DNA of 13,132 nucleotides from an uncultured bacterium (GTDB lineage Bacteria > Patescibacteria > Paceibacteria > UBA9973 > Zambryskibacteraceae): contig CAIXDB010000082.1 of NCBI GenBank assembly GCA_903918125.1, positions 1 to 13,132 of the forward strand, given 5' to 3'. A model generated the notes under the pieces. It saw only the letters and a program-made list of their open reading frames with translations, had not been told where the DNA came from and did no database searches. Positions 7,623 through 13,132 of the stretch are shown in pieces; position 1 is the first letter of the stretch; the number at the start of each line of letters is the position of its first letter. The position numbers and the translations under genes are program-made.

Positions 7623-7660
7623 ACAAAAAATAACCGAGATGACTCGGTGATTTTTTGTTT
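7623..7660. terminator. Bidirectional intrinsic terminator between rplI and rpmA
   Basis: The stem ACCGAG (7633-7638) and CTCGGT (7643-7648) closes the loop ATGA. It is flanked by an A-run on the left and a T-run on the right (7651-7656, then GTTTT), so it can stop transcription from either side. It lies exactly between two converging ribosomal protein genes. Confidence 0.88.
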
Positions 7661-7667
7661 TGAGAAT

Positions 7668-7943
7668 TTATGCCAGCACATGCACCACCTTTTTCGTGAC
7701 CATCGTGTTGTCGAAGTGGGCTTTGCGCGTCGTGTCGAATTTGATTGTGCCGGGGATGAGCGCGAAGAGCGTGTGATCCTTGCCCATGCCAACATTTTTG
7801 CCAGGCAAAACATCCGTGCCTCGCTGGCGAATAATGATAGAACCGGCCTGAGCTTTGTCGCCCTCCGTGATCTTGACGCCGAGGTATTTTGGACCCGAGT
7901 CGCGACCGTTTTTAGTTGTTCCCGCGGATTTTTTATGTGCCAT
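7668..7943 (-). CDS. rpmA: Large ribosomal subunit protein bL27
   Basis: bL27 sits near the peptidyl transferase centre and helps position tRNA. The 91-residue protein begins [20 protein letters not shown], the family signature, with no cleaved N-terminal extension, and continues with [11 protein letters not shown], then [16 protein letters not shown]. Length is normal. rplU, its usual neighbour, is not adjacent. It converges on rplI with a shared terminator and diverges from the 147-residue membrane protein gene. A TATAAC box (7954-7949) ends 5 nt before the ATG, but I see no good -35 box with it. Confidence 0.97.
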   Translation of the reverse strand: MAHKKSAGTTKNGRDSGPKYLGVKITEGDKAQAGSIIIRQRGTDVLPGKNVGMGKDHTLFALIPGTIKFDTTRKAHFDNTMVTKKVVHVLA

Positions 7944-7955
7944 GTTGGGTTATAG

Positions 7956-7985
7956 TTGCAATGCTTCTAATATACCTGCTAAAAT
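7956..7985 (+). promoter_or_regulatory. Promoter of the Ada-like membrane protein gene
   Basis: The -35 box TTGCAA (7956-7961), an 18-nt spacer and the -10 box TAAAAT (7980-7985) lie just upstream. The -10 box ends 10 nt before the ATG at 7996, so any leader would be about 3 nt. Confidence 0.5.
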
Positions 7986-7995
7986 AAACAGTGAC

Positions 7996-8439
7996 ATGAC
8001 TATACACGATTGGGTGGAAAAAATCAAGCCCGTCGCCGCCAAGGCAAAACCATTGTACACACTCATGCTCCTCGTAGTTGTGGCGGCGCTTTTCTTTGCA
8101 CTTGGGCGGTTTTCGGCGCTCGAGGAGCAACATTCGCCCTTGAGGGTGTACAACGGAGGAACGGTCAGTCAAATCGGCGCGGCTGTCGAGGCGACCTTGA
8201 CCGGCACGACGACTAACGCGACAACCGGCGCGACGAATGTCTCCGCCGGTGCCGAAATTCCTGCTAACACCGCGGAAGACGGGGAAGTCATCGGCTCGAA
8301 AACCGGCAAGAAATATTATTTCCCGTGGTGCGGAACGATAAAACGCGTCAAACCGGAAAACCAGGTCGTCTTTGCCTCCATCGCCACCGCTCGCGCAGCC
8401 GGATATTTGCCGGCCGGAAATTGCAAAGGATTGCAATAG
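7996..8439 (+). CDS. Single-pass membrane protein with C-terminal Ada-like metal-binding domain
   Basis: The 147-residue protein has a short N-terminal tail, one membrane segment (about 19-36, YTLMLLVVVAALFFALG), a low-complexity Thr/Ala/Asn-rich linker (about 62-95), and a C-terminal domain reading GEVIGSKTGKKYYFPWCG ... FASIATARAAGYLPAGNCKG. The tail resembles the small Ada-type metal-binding fold that recurs in Patescibacteria proteins, from memory of the family. Only two Cys (112 and 143) are present, fewer than the four zinc ligands of E. coli Ada, so DNA repair by methyl transfer should not be assumed. By the positive-inside rule the domain would face outside. The ATG at 7996 is chosen over an earlier one at 7855 because the promoter lies just before it and the longer form would overlap rpmA. 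Confidence 0.8.
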   Translation: MTIHDWVEKIKPVAAKAKPLYTLMLLVVVAALFFALGRFSALEEQHSPLRVYNGGTVSQIGAAVEATLTGTTTNATTGATNVSAGAEIPANTAEDGEVIGSKTGKKYYFPWCGTIKRVKPENQVVFASIATARAAGYLPAGNCKGLQ

Positions 8440-8448
8440 CAACCTTTG
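8424..8448 (+). other. Hairpin over the stop codon of the Ada-like gene
   Basis: CAAAGG (8424-8429) plus TTGC (8431-8434) pair with GCAA (8439-8442) plus CCTTTG (8443-8448) around AATA, with one bulged A. No T-run follows, so a terminator role is weak. It overlaps the TAG stop at 8437-8439. Confidence 0.4.
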
Positions 8449-8490
8449 TGAACAGTTCATCCACATCTTCATGATGTTATTTATTTTTTG

Positions 8491-8499
8491 TGATATAAT
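8491..8499 (+). promoter_or_regulatory. Extended -10 promoter upstream of the first plsC-like gene
   Basis: TGATATAAT is a perfect extended -10 element (TATAAT at 8494-8499). No clear -35 box is found at 16-18 nt spacing, as is usual for extended -10 promoters. Predicted transcription starts near 8506, giving an AT-rich leader of about 36 nt before the ATG at 8542, without a Shine-Dalgarno. Confidence 0.6.
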
Positions 8500-8541
8500 A
8501 AAAACACAACAAAAAATAAATAATTTGTTCTTTATTCCGAA

Positions 8542-9240
8542 ATGAAACGCTTCAAATACTATACCCCGATCATACTTCAAAAAGTCGGCCGTGTTATTTT
8601 TTTTGTCTTATACAAAATTTTTATCAGAATCGAAATCCGAGGCACGGAACATATCCGGGCGATTTCGAAGACCACTCGACCGGTCATTTTGGCATCGAAC
8701 CACACGAGCGAGCTCGACGTGACGGCCATTCCGCTCGTGCTGCCTTTTTTCTCGCCGCTCAGTCCGATTTATTTCGTTTCAAACACGACGGAAAAATACA
8801 AAACGTTCGGCTGGCGAAGTTATTTTTACGGCGGGGTATTTTTTAACATGCTCGGCGGATATGCGGTGCATTCCGGAAGTCGCGACTACGCGGTCGCACT
8901 CGAGGAACATATCGCACTGCTCAAACAACACAACCGTCAGCGCACGCTGTGGATTGCGCCGGAAGGAATGCGCACGCGTGACGGTCGAATGAACCCGGCG
9001 CGCGGCGGACTCGGCTACCTCGTGTACGCCACCAACGCCATCGTCATTCCCATCGCCATCAACACCTTTTTCAACATATCGCCGTGGGAATTTTTTACCT
9101 GCCGGCGAAAAGTGGTAGTAACGATTGGCGAAGCGATGAACCGCACCGAACTCGTCCCGATGTCGAACCCGGGTGTCAACGAGTTTCGGCACGCGGGGCA
9201 ACTTGTTTTAGACAAAATCGAAAACATGATGGAAAATTAA
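8542..9240 (+). CDS. PlsC-like acyltransferase (first copy)
   Basis: Members of this family transfer an acyl chain to 1-acylglycerol-3-phosphate, making phosphatidic acid at the membrane. The 232-residue protein has a hydrophobic N-terminal stretch (about 10-30), the acyltransferase motif NHTSELD with the HX4D pair His54 and Asp59, and PEGMRTR (140-146) as the substrate-binding PEGTRS-type motif. Length is normal. The gene is GC-rich (line 8941-9000 is 67% GC), unlike the second copy that begins 8 nt after its stop. It has its own extended -10 promoter. Its acyl preference cannot be read from the sequence. It may act in lipid remodelling with scavenged fatty acids, since many CPR lack fatty-acid synthesis; that is an inference. 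Confidence 0.9.
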   Translation: MKRFKYYTPIILQKVGRVIFFVLYKIFIRIEIRGTEHIRAISKTTRPVILASNHTSELDVTAIPLVLPFFSPLSPIYFVSNTTEKYKTFGWRSYFYGGVFFNMLGGYAVHSGSRDYAVALEEHIALLKQHNRQRTLWIAPEGMRTRDGRMNPARGGLGYLVYATNAIVIPIAINTFFNISPWEFFTCRRKVVVTIGEAMNRTELVPMSNPGVNEFRHAGQLVLDKIENMMEN

Positions 9241-9248
9241 AGAACTAT

Positions 9249-9929
9249 ATGTCTAAAGAATACCACGATAATCTTTTTCTACAGTTTGCATACTCTTTTA
9301 TACGACTGACACTTGGCACTCTTGTTCGTCTTATTTGGGTGAAAAAAGTTGAGGGAATAGAAAATATTCCCAGAAAAGGAGCGGCCATTGTCGCATTCAA
9401 CCACCAGAGTTATTTTGATTTTCTATGTTTTATTTCCATCTCTCCGCGAAAAATTCACTTTCTTTCCGCCGAAAAATTTTTTACACATCCGTTGTGGGGA
9501 CCGCTTGTGAAAATGACACAACAAATAAAAGTGGATAGAAAAAATCACGACAAAGGTGATCTCCATGAAACAATATTCGCACATTTGGAGCACGGCAAAA
9601 TGATCGGCATTTTCCCCGAAGGAACACGATCACCGCATGAAAATGAAATGCTCTATGCATTTACCGGAGTTGCTCAATATGCACTCCGAGGTAATGTGCC
9701 GGTACTGCCTGTCGGAGTAAAGGGAACATATGATATAATGGCAAAGCACGATAAGAAACCGAAATTCAAAAAAATCGTTACCATTCATATCGGCACACTT
9801 ATGCATTTTCCAGAATATTCACATTCAAAACTAGATAAAAAAACATTTCGGCTGATAACCGACAAAGTGATGCTGGAAATTGCAAGTTTGTCCGGAAGAA
9901 ATTATTCACATGTGGGCAGAATGGAATAA
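9249..9929 (+). CDS. PlsC-like acyltransferase (second copy)
   Basis: A 226-residue 1-acyl-sn-glycerol-3-phosphate acyltransferase with hydrophobic N-terminus (about 8-30), NHQSYFD with His52 and Asp57, and the canonical FPEGTRS at 122-128. It is only distantly similar to the gene upstream and not a recent tandem duplicate. The ATG at 9249 is chosen because the open frame reaching back to 9084 would overlap most of the previous gene's 3' end out of frame. It begins 8 nt after the first copy's stop, and the HAD phosphatase ATG follows 1 nt after its own stop. Sampled DNA is 33% GC (line 9421-9480), half that of the adjacent gene, which hints at a separate origin or recent rearrangement. Confidence 0.92.
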   Translation: MSKEYHDNLFLQFAYSFIRLTLGTLVRLIWVKKVEGIENIPRKGAAIVAFNHQSYFDFLCFISISPRKIHFLSAEKFFTHPLWGPLVKMTQQIKVDRKNHDKGDLHETIFAHLEHGKMIGIFPEGTRSPHENEMLYAFTGVAQYALRGNVPVLPVGVKGTYDIMAKHDKKPKFKKIVTIHIGTLMHFPEYSHSKLDKKTFRLITDKVMLEIASLSGRNYSHVGRME

Positions 9930-9930
9930 C

Positions 9931-10590
9931 ATGAAAGAACTCGTTATATTTGATGTCGACAATACGATCGTACAAGGGCAAACTCAGCAACTTTTCTTAA
10001 ACTATCTGCTTAAGAAAAAATATATTTCTGTTGCGTACTACATTCGCATACTCGCATGGTTTGTATTATATTCTTTTGGTTTAGTTTCAAATCCTCTGTC
10101 GGTTATGCGTTACGCTTTCAGTTTTGCGCGTGACAAAAAAATATCCGAGCTTTCCGAGATGGTTGATGATTTTTTTGTCACAGTCTTGCGTTCAAAGATT
10201 TATCCCGAATCACTCGCTATTATTCAAAAACATCAGAAGCAAGGTCACGAAGTTATACTCGTTTCAAATGCGGTTGATATACTGGTACAAAAAATTAGTG
10301 CGTATGTACGCGCCACTGCCTATCTTTCAACAAAGTTGGAAGTTGTAGATGGAGTGTGTACAGGAAACATCATTGGTGACATAATGTACGGTAAGGAAAA
10401 ATTGAACGCGGTGGAAAAATATGCGCAGTCAAACGGCATGACACTCACGCATTCGTGGGCATATGCCGACCACGGTTCCGATATTTCTTTGCTTTCACAC
10501 ACGACACATCCGTACGCGGTTAATCCAACAAAAAAATTGAAAGGATTTGCCGTATTACATAACTGGCCTATACTTAATTTTACATTATGA
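9931..10590 (+). CDS. HAD-IB family phosphatase, likely phospholipid-linked
   Basis: A 219-residue HAD hydrolase. Motif I is FDVDNT with nucleophile Asp8 and acid Asp10, motif II is VSNAVD with Ser112, motif III is a Lys in GKEKLNA (155 or 157), and motif IV is ADHGSD with Asp180 and Asp184. The helical cap between motifs I and II contains a hydrophobic stretch (about 35-52) that may touch the membrane. The HAD-IB class includes PgpC, which dephosphorylates phosphatidylglycerophosphate, and fusions of HAD-IB with PlsC domains are known in other bacteria. Position directly behind a plsC-like gene supports a phospholipid substrate; SerB-type phosphoserine phosphatase is the alternative. Its TGA stop overlaps the ATG of the histidine kinase (ATGA), indicating coupled translation. 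Confidence 0.87.
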   Translation: MKELVIFDVDNTIVQGQTQQLFLNYLLKKKYISVAYYIRILAWFVLYSFGLVSNPLSVMRYAFSFARDKKISELSEMVDDFFVTVLRSKIYPESLAIIQKHQKQGHEVILVSNAVDILVQKISAYVRATAYLSTKLEVVDGVCTGNIIGDIMYGKEKLNAVEKYAQSNGMTLTHSWAYADHGSDISLLSHTTHPYAVNPTKKLKGFAVLHNWPILNFTL

Positions 10591-12146
10591 ACTTATTCGG
10601 GATAACAAGTATAATGATTTTCTTTGCAGGACTCGGTTTCGGTCTTTTTCTCTATTCATCAAACAGACAATCAAAAATCAATCAAGCGTGGTTTATCGTT
10701 TCCATTTTCGTAGCGCTGTGGGGATTGGCTCTGTATGGCGTCACGTCAACTGCCAGCGCCAGTACGGCTTTGCATTGGCAGTATCTCCTGGACATCTCGG
10801 CAATTATGATTCCGGTAACCTACTTTGCGTTTGTGTGCGAACTACTTCATCTGACAAATTATTTTTTGCGACGAGGTATTTTGTACATCGGTATGGTTCT
10901 GGCGATTTTTACCGTAACTCCACTTTTCAAAGAAGGGATGACGACGCGATACGGATTTTTCTGGGTTAACCCCGGACCGTACTATATCCTGTTTCCAATT
11001 TTCTTTTTTGTAACAGTTATTGTGTCTTTGACGTATCTTCTTCGAGGATACTTCTCGACAACGGACATGTTAGTTCGAGCCCAAATCAGAAACACATTGC
11101 TCGCAGGTATCATTGGTTTTGGAGGAGGTCTCACAAATTTTTTTCCTCAAGTTATAAACATATACCCGTTTGGAAACTATTTTGTTTTACTGTATGTATT
11201 TTTCATGAGTTACGGCGTACTCAAATATAAATTGCTCAGTAGAAAAATAATCTCTGCACAATTGTTAACCGCGGGAATGGTATTAATTTTCTTGTTTAAC
11301 CTGTTGCAAGTAAGTTCACTGGTAAACTGGTTGGTGAATTTCATGCTATTCGTGTTGGTACTTGTATTCAGTATTTTACTTGTGCAAGGAATGTATCGAG
11401 AAGTCGAACAACGTGAGAAAATCGAGGAACTCGCCAAGGACCTCGAGAAAGCAAACATGCAACAAGAAGGCCTGATTCATTTCATCACGCATCAGATCAA
11501 AGGTTTTTTCACCAAATCGCGCGATATTTACTCGATGGCGCTCGAGGGGGATTTCGGCGAGTTGCCGGTCGCGTTGCAGCCGATTATGAAGGAAGGTCTC
11601 GACTCGGAGACAAAAGGTGTGGCGCTGGTCAAAGAAATTCTCGACAGTGCGAATCTGAAAAAAGGTACGATACGCTACATGATGAAACCGTTTGACTTCA
11701 AACCGCTCGTGGAGAACATCGCAGTCGAGCAGAAAAAAATCGCTGAGAGCAAAGGCCTGAGTTTTGATATGAACATTGCGGATGGAGATTACACCATCGT
11801 TGGCGATAGCGAGCAACTGAAACATGTCGTCAGAAATGTCATCGACAACTCAATCAAATACACGCCGGAAGGCGGACTGACCGTGTCGCTTTCCGCCGAT
11901 GAGAAAAAAGTGACGTTCACTGTCAAAGATACCGGCGTTGGCGTGACTGCGGAGGACCGACCGCAACTGTTCACCGCCGGCGGCAAAGGCAAAAATTCGA
12001 TCAAGGTCAATGTCGAGAGCACCGGTTTCGGATTGTTCATCGTCAAGGAGATTATCGACGCGCACAAAGGAATGATATGCGTGAACTCAGATGGCGCGGG
12101 CAAAGGCACGACGTTCTGCGTCGAGCTGCCGAAGAAACCAAACTAA
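10587..12146 (+). CDS. Multi-pass membrane sensor histidine kinase
   Basis: A 519-residue sensor kinase. About nine hydrophobic segments span residues 2-268, like the N-terminal 7TM histidine kinase region plus extra helices. A coiled coil (about 270-296, REKIEELAKDLEKAN) leads to the H-box FITHQIKGFFT with His302. The ATPase domain shows the N-box RNVIDNSIKYTP (416-427), G1 box DTGVGV (448-453) and G2 box GFGLFIVKEII (480-490). All catalytic boxes are intact. No response regulator is encoded in the window, so it is an orphan here. The 4-bp overlap with the HAD gene ties its expression to phospholipid genes, suggesting that it senses membrane state (inference). Base composition shifts from AT-rich to about 48% GC near 11400, at the seam between membrane and kinase parts. 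Confidence 0.94.
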   Translation: MNLFGITSIMIFFAGLGFGLFLYSSNRQSKINQAWFIVSIFVALWGLALYGVTSTASASTALHWQYLLDISAIMIPVTYFAFVCELLHLTNYFLRRGILYIGMVLAIFTVTPLFKEGMTTRYGFFWVNPGPYYILFPIFFFVTVIVSLTYLLRGYFSTTDMLVRAQIRNTLLAGIIGFGGGLTNFFPQVINIYPFGNYFVLLYVFFMSYGVLKYKLLSRKIISAQLLTAGMVLIFLFNLLQVSSLVNWLVNFMLFVLVLVFSILLVQGMYREVEQREKIEELAKDLEKANMQQEGLIHFITHQIKGFFTKSRDIYSMALEGDFGELPVALQPIMKEGLDSETKGVALVKEILDSANLKKGTIRYMMKPFDFKPLVENIAVEQKKIAESKGLSFDMNIADGDYTIVGDSEQLKHVVRNVIDNSIKYTPEGGLTVSLSADEKKVTFTVKDTGVGVTAEDRPQLFTAGGKGKNSIKVNVESTGFGLFIVKEIIDAHKGMICVNSDGAGKGTTFCVELPKKPN

Positions 12147-12697
12147 ATTTTGTATACTAAAATTTTCTGACCACGTTTCTGGCCGCGGTTTTCTGGAACG
12201 ATGACTCGCTCCGGTTTTCGATCGGTCAGTTCGAAGTCACAGGAGACGAACACTGTGCCTGGCCTGCACTCGGCGCTGATTTTCGGCATGAGTGCATTGA
12301 TCACTTTCGGGTACAGGTACACAAAAATGTGCGTGGCGTCGGACACGCGCGTGGTGAAAATATTTTCTCGACGAATGGTAATCTGCGGAAATTTTCGCGT
12401 GCGAAACCTTGCAAGCAAATACGGAACAAATGAAATCTCCACGCCAACCGCGCGGATGTGTGGATTTTTTCGCACCGCGCGCACGAGCATTCGCGCGTCA
12501 CCGCAGCCAAGGTCATACAAGACACTTCTATCTGTCAGAGCGAGCACGTCGACAATCATTTCCTCGACGTTTGCCGGCACCGGCACAAACGGCGCATCGG
12601 CGGTGAACTCGGCGATAATCTGAAAGGCGAAAAAAATCACGAAAGCAATGAAAAATAGAACGACAAACACCAGAAAAAGAAAAAATATGACGATCAT
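12143..12697 (-). CDS. Membrane-anchored FAM173-like SAM-dependent methyltransferase
   Basis: The 184-residue protein starts with a strongly hydrophobic anchor (1-28, rich in F, V and I), followed by the class I methyltransferase fold: FVPVPANVEEMI, motif I LYDLGCGDAR (60-69), GVEIS (85-89), then SDATHIFVYLYPKV and PGTVFVSCDF. The order and wording resemble the FAM173 family, which includes a mitochondrial lysine methyltransferase acting on ATP synthase subunit c. A membrane-protein lysine as substrate is an inference. The ATG at 12697 is preferred over one at 12805 because a promoter with the -10 box ending 6 nt upstream fixes it, and because the longer form would overlap the divergent gene. 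Its TAG stop overlaps the kinase stop by 4 bp in convergent orientation. Confidence 0.82.
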   Translation of the reverse strand: MIVIFFLFLVFVVLFFIAFVIFFAFQIIAEFTADAPFVPVPANVEEMIVDVLALTDRSVLYDLGCGDARMLVRAVRKNPHIRAVGVEISFVPYLLARFRTRKFPQITIRRENIFTTRVSDATHIFVYLYPKVINALMPKISAECRPGTVFVSCDFELTDRKPERVIVPENRGQKRGQKILVYKI

Positions 12698-12703
12698 GCA
12701 TAT

Positions 12704-12732
12704 ACTATATATGTACGCGACGGGTGTGACAA
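12704..12732 (-). promoter_or_regulatory. Promoter of the FAM173-like gene, predicted leaderless
   Basis: On the minus strand TTGTCA (12732-12727, 5 of 6 to consensus), a 17-nt spacer and TATAGT (12709-12704, 5 of 6) are followed by 6 nt and then the ATG at 12697. Transcription should start at the start codon. The -35 box overlaps the -35 box of the divergent gene by 5 bp. Confidence 0.7.
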
Positions 12733-12753
12733 ACGGCCAAAAATTGGTAGGAT
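12726..12753 (+). promoter_or_regulatory. Promoter of the right-edge methyltransferase gene, predicted leaderless
   Basis: GTGACA (12726-12731), a 16-nt spacer and TAGGAT (12748-12753) are followed by 6 nt and the ATG at 12760. The -10 match is moderate (4 of 6), but the distance to the ATG repeats that seen for rplI and the divergent methyltransferase gene. Confidence 0.5.
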
Positions 12754-12759
12754 GATGAT

Positions 12760-13132
12760 ATGGCACAGGAACGCGAATGGGAAAGGGAATATGCTCGCCC
12801 GACATTTTTGACTCGAGACAATAAACCGCAAGCGGATGTGGTGCGTTTTGCGAAGTTTTTGCGACATGAACAACCGCTGAAAGCGAGCAGTGGTCGCATG
12901 ACTAAGAAATTTGAGATTGACGGAGCGCAAGTACTCGACCTCGGATGTGGCACCGGTCGTAACGCGTTTTATTTCGCCGAGCTCGGTGCGCGAGTGACTG
13001 GGTTGGAAATTTCGCAGACGGCACTCGACATCGCACGGAAAAATGTAGCTGACGCAAATCGAGAAAACAATAACGATATGTCAAGGACTGTCCTTGACAC
13101 TGATTCAATGTCAAAGAGTCTCTTTGACATCA
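12760..13132 (+). CDS. Class I SAM-dependent methyltransferase (C-terminal part outside the window)
   Basis: The frame opens at the ATG at 12760 and stays open for 124 codons to the window end. Residues about 57-90 hold the SAM-binding core: VLDLGCGTGR (58-67), then FAELGARVTGLEIS with Glu83 as the probable ribose ligand and TALDIARKN after it. The substrate is unknown; the core resembles small-molecule or TehB-like methyltransferases. Two insertions look foreign to the fold. Residues 38-49 (QPLKASSGRMTK) come from a 36-nt repeat shared with the S41 protease gene. Residues 107-124 (MSRTVLDTDSMSKSLFDI) are coded by two palindromes at the point where strand beta-3 would be expected. The gene diverges from the FAM173-like gene. 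It could be a pseudogene further on; only the downstream sequence can tell. Confidence 0.85.
   Translation, partial: MAQEREWEREYARPTFLTRDNKPQADVVRFAKFLRHEQPLKASSGRMTKKFEIDGAQVLDLGCGTGRNAFYFAELGARVTGLEISQTALDIARKNVADANRENNNDMSRTVLDTDSMSKSLFDI
12870..12905 (+). repeat. Dispersed 36-nt repeat, copy 2 (inside the methyltransferase gene)
   Basis: Matches 5669-5704 at 31 of 36 positions, all differences being transitions. It codes QPLKASSGRMTK, placed just before the first beta strand of the methyltransferase fold. The hairpin GGTC/GACC of copy 1 becomes GGTC/GACT, which still pairs in RNA through G-U. Confidence 0.75.
13079..13099. repeat. Perfect 21-nt palindrome, copy 1, in the methyltransferase frame
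   Basis: The arm TGTCAAGGAC is followed by a single T and its exact reverse complement. It is read in frame as MSRTVLDT. Its start lies 30 nt before the start of the second copy. Confidence 0.85.
13108..13130. repeat. Perfect palindrome, copy 2, in the methyltransferase frame
   Basis: The arm TGTCAAAGAG (13109-13118) is followed by a single T and its exact reverse complement (13120-13129), and one more A-T pair extends it on each side. It codes MSKSLFDI. It differs from copy 1 at four positions that form two compensating base pairs. Confidence 0.85.

Noticed and set aside
7933..8580. A 215-codon minus-strand frame over the Ada-like gene
   Set aside because: It overlaps rpmA, the Ada-like gene and the start of the first plsC-like gene, and its translation is low in family-like motifs. 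The plus-strand frame has a promoter, a membrane segment and a domain.
10588..10590. TGA read as an amino acid (as in Gracilibacteria or Absconditabacteria)
   Set aside because: The HAD protein is of normal length when TGA stops it, the ATGA overlap with the kinase start is a typical coupling signal, and no long gene here contains in-frame TGA.
12698..12805. N-terminal extension of the FAM173-like protein to the ATG at 12805
   Set aside because: It would overlap the start of the divergent methyltransferase gene and run across both promoters; the ATG at 12697 has a matching promoter 6 nt upstream.
13079..13130. CRISPR repeats
   Set aside because: The units are perfect palindromes only 9 nt apart, inside a coding frame, and are not identical to each other; no spacer-like sequence of normal length lies between them in this window.

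Overview
The window looks like a piece of a Patescibacteria (CPR, Parcubacteria-like) chromosome. This assignment is an inference. It rests on the gene content (a compact core-gene set, small membrane-anchored proteins, a transmembrane protein ending in an Ada-like metal-binding domain), on starts that almost all lack a Shine-Dalgarno sequence, and on several promoters whose -10 box sits only 6-10 nt before the start codon, which predicts leaderless mRNAs. The standard bacterial code fits: long frames are uninterrupted and the HAD gene ends in TGA. Sampled lines range from about 33% to 67% GC.

Left part (1-5562, minus strand): corA-like transporter, cysS, dnaB and recR (cut by the window edge) lie head to tail with gaps of 44, 65 and 31 nt and could form one transcription unit. 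dnaB carries a full-length 427-residue intein with a LAGLIDADG homing endonuclease, at the position of the Synechocystis DnaB intein.

Middle (5602-8439): corA and a C-terminal-processing protease (S41) are transcribed divergently from promoters whose -35 boxes overlap. The gap between the protease gene and rplI (bL9) is filled by a 232-nt nested inverted-repeat element carrying five small hairpins. rplI and rpmA (bL27) converge on a shared bidirectional terminator. A short transmembrane protein with an Ada-like tail diverges from rpmA.

Right part (8542-13132): an acyltransferase gene (plsC-like), then a second, much more AT-rich plsC-like gene followed closely by a HAD-IB phosphatase and a multi-pass sensor histidine kinase. 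This suggests a phospholipid-synthesis cluster joined to a membrane sensor; no response regulator is in view. The kinase gene converges with, and overlaps by 4 bp, a membrane-anchored FAM173-like methyltransferase. A second methyltransferase diverges from that one, again from overlapping -35 boxes, and runs off the window end.

Most unusual features: (i) the 6912-7143 structured element; (ii) two 21-nt perfect palindromes inside the last methyltransferase frame that differ only by compensating base-pair changes; (iii) a 36-nt repeat shared, in the same reading frame, by the protease gene and that same methyltransferase gene; (iv) two divergent promoter pairs with overlapping -35 boxes and leaderless architecture; (v) a CorA-family protein with GMR in place of GMN.
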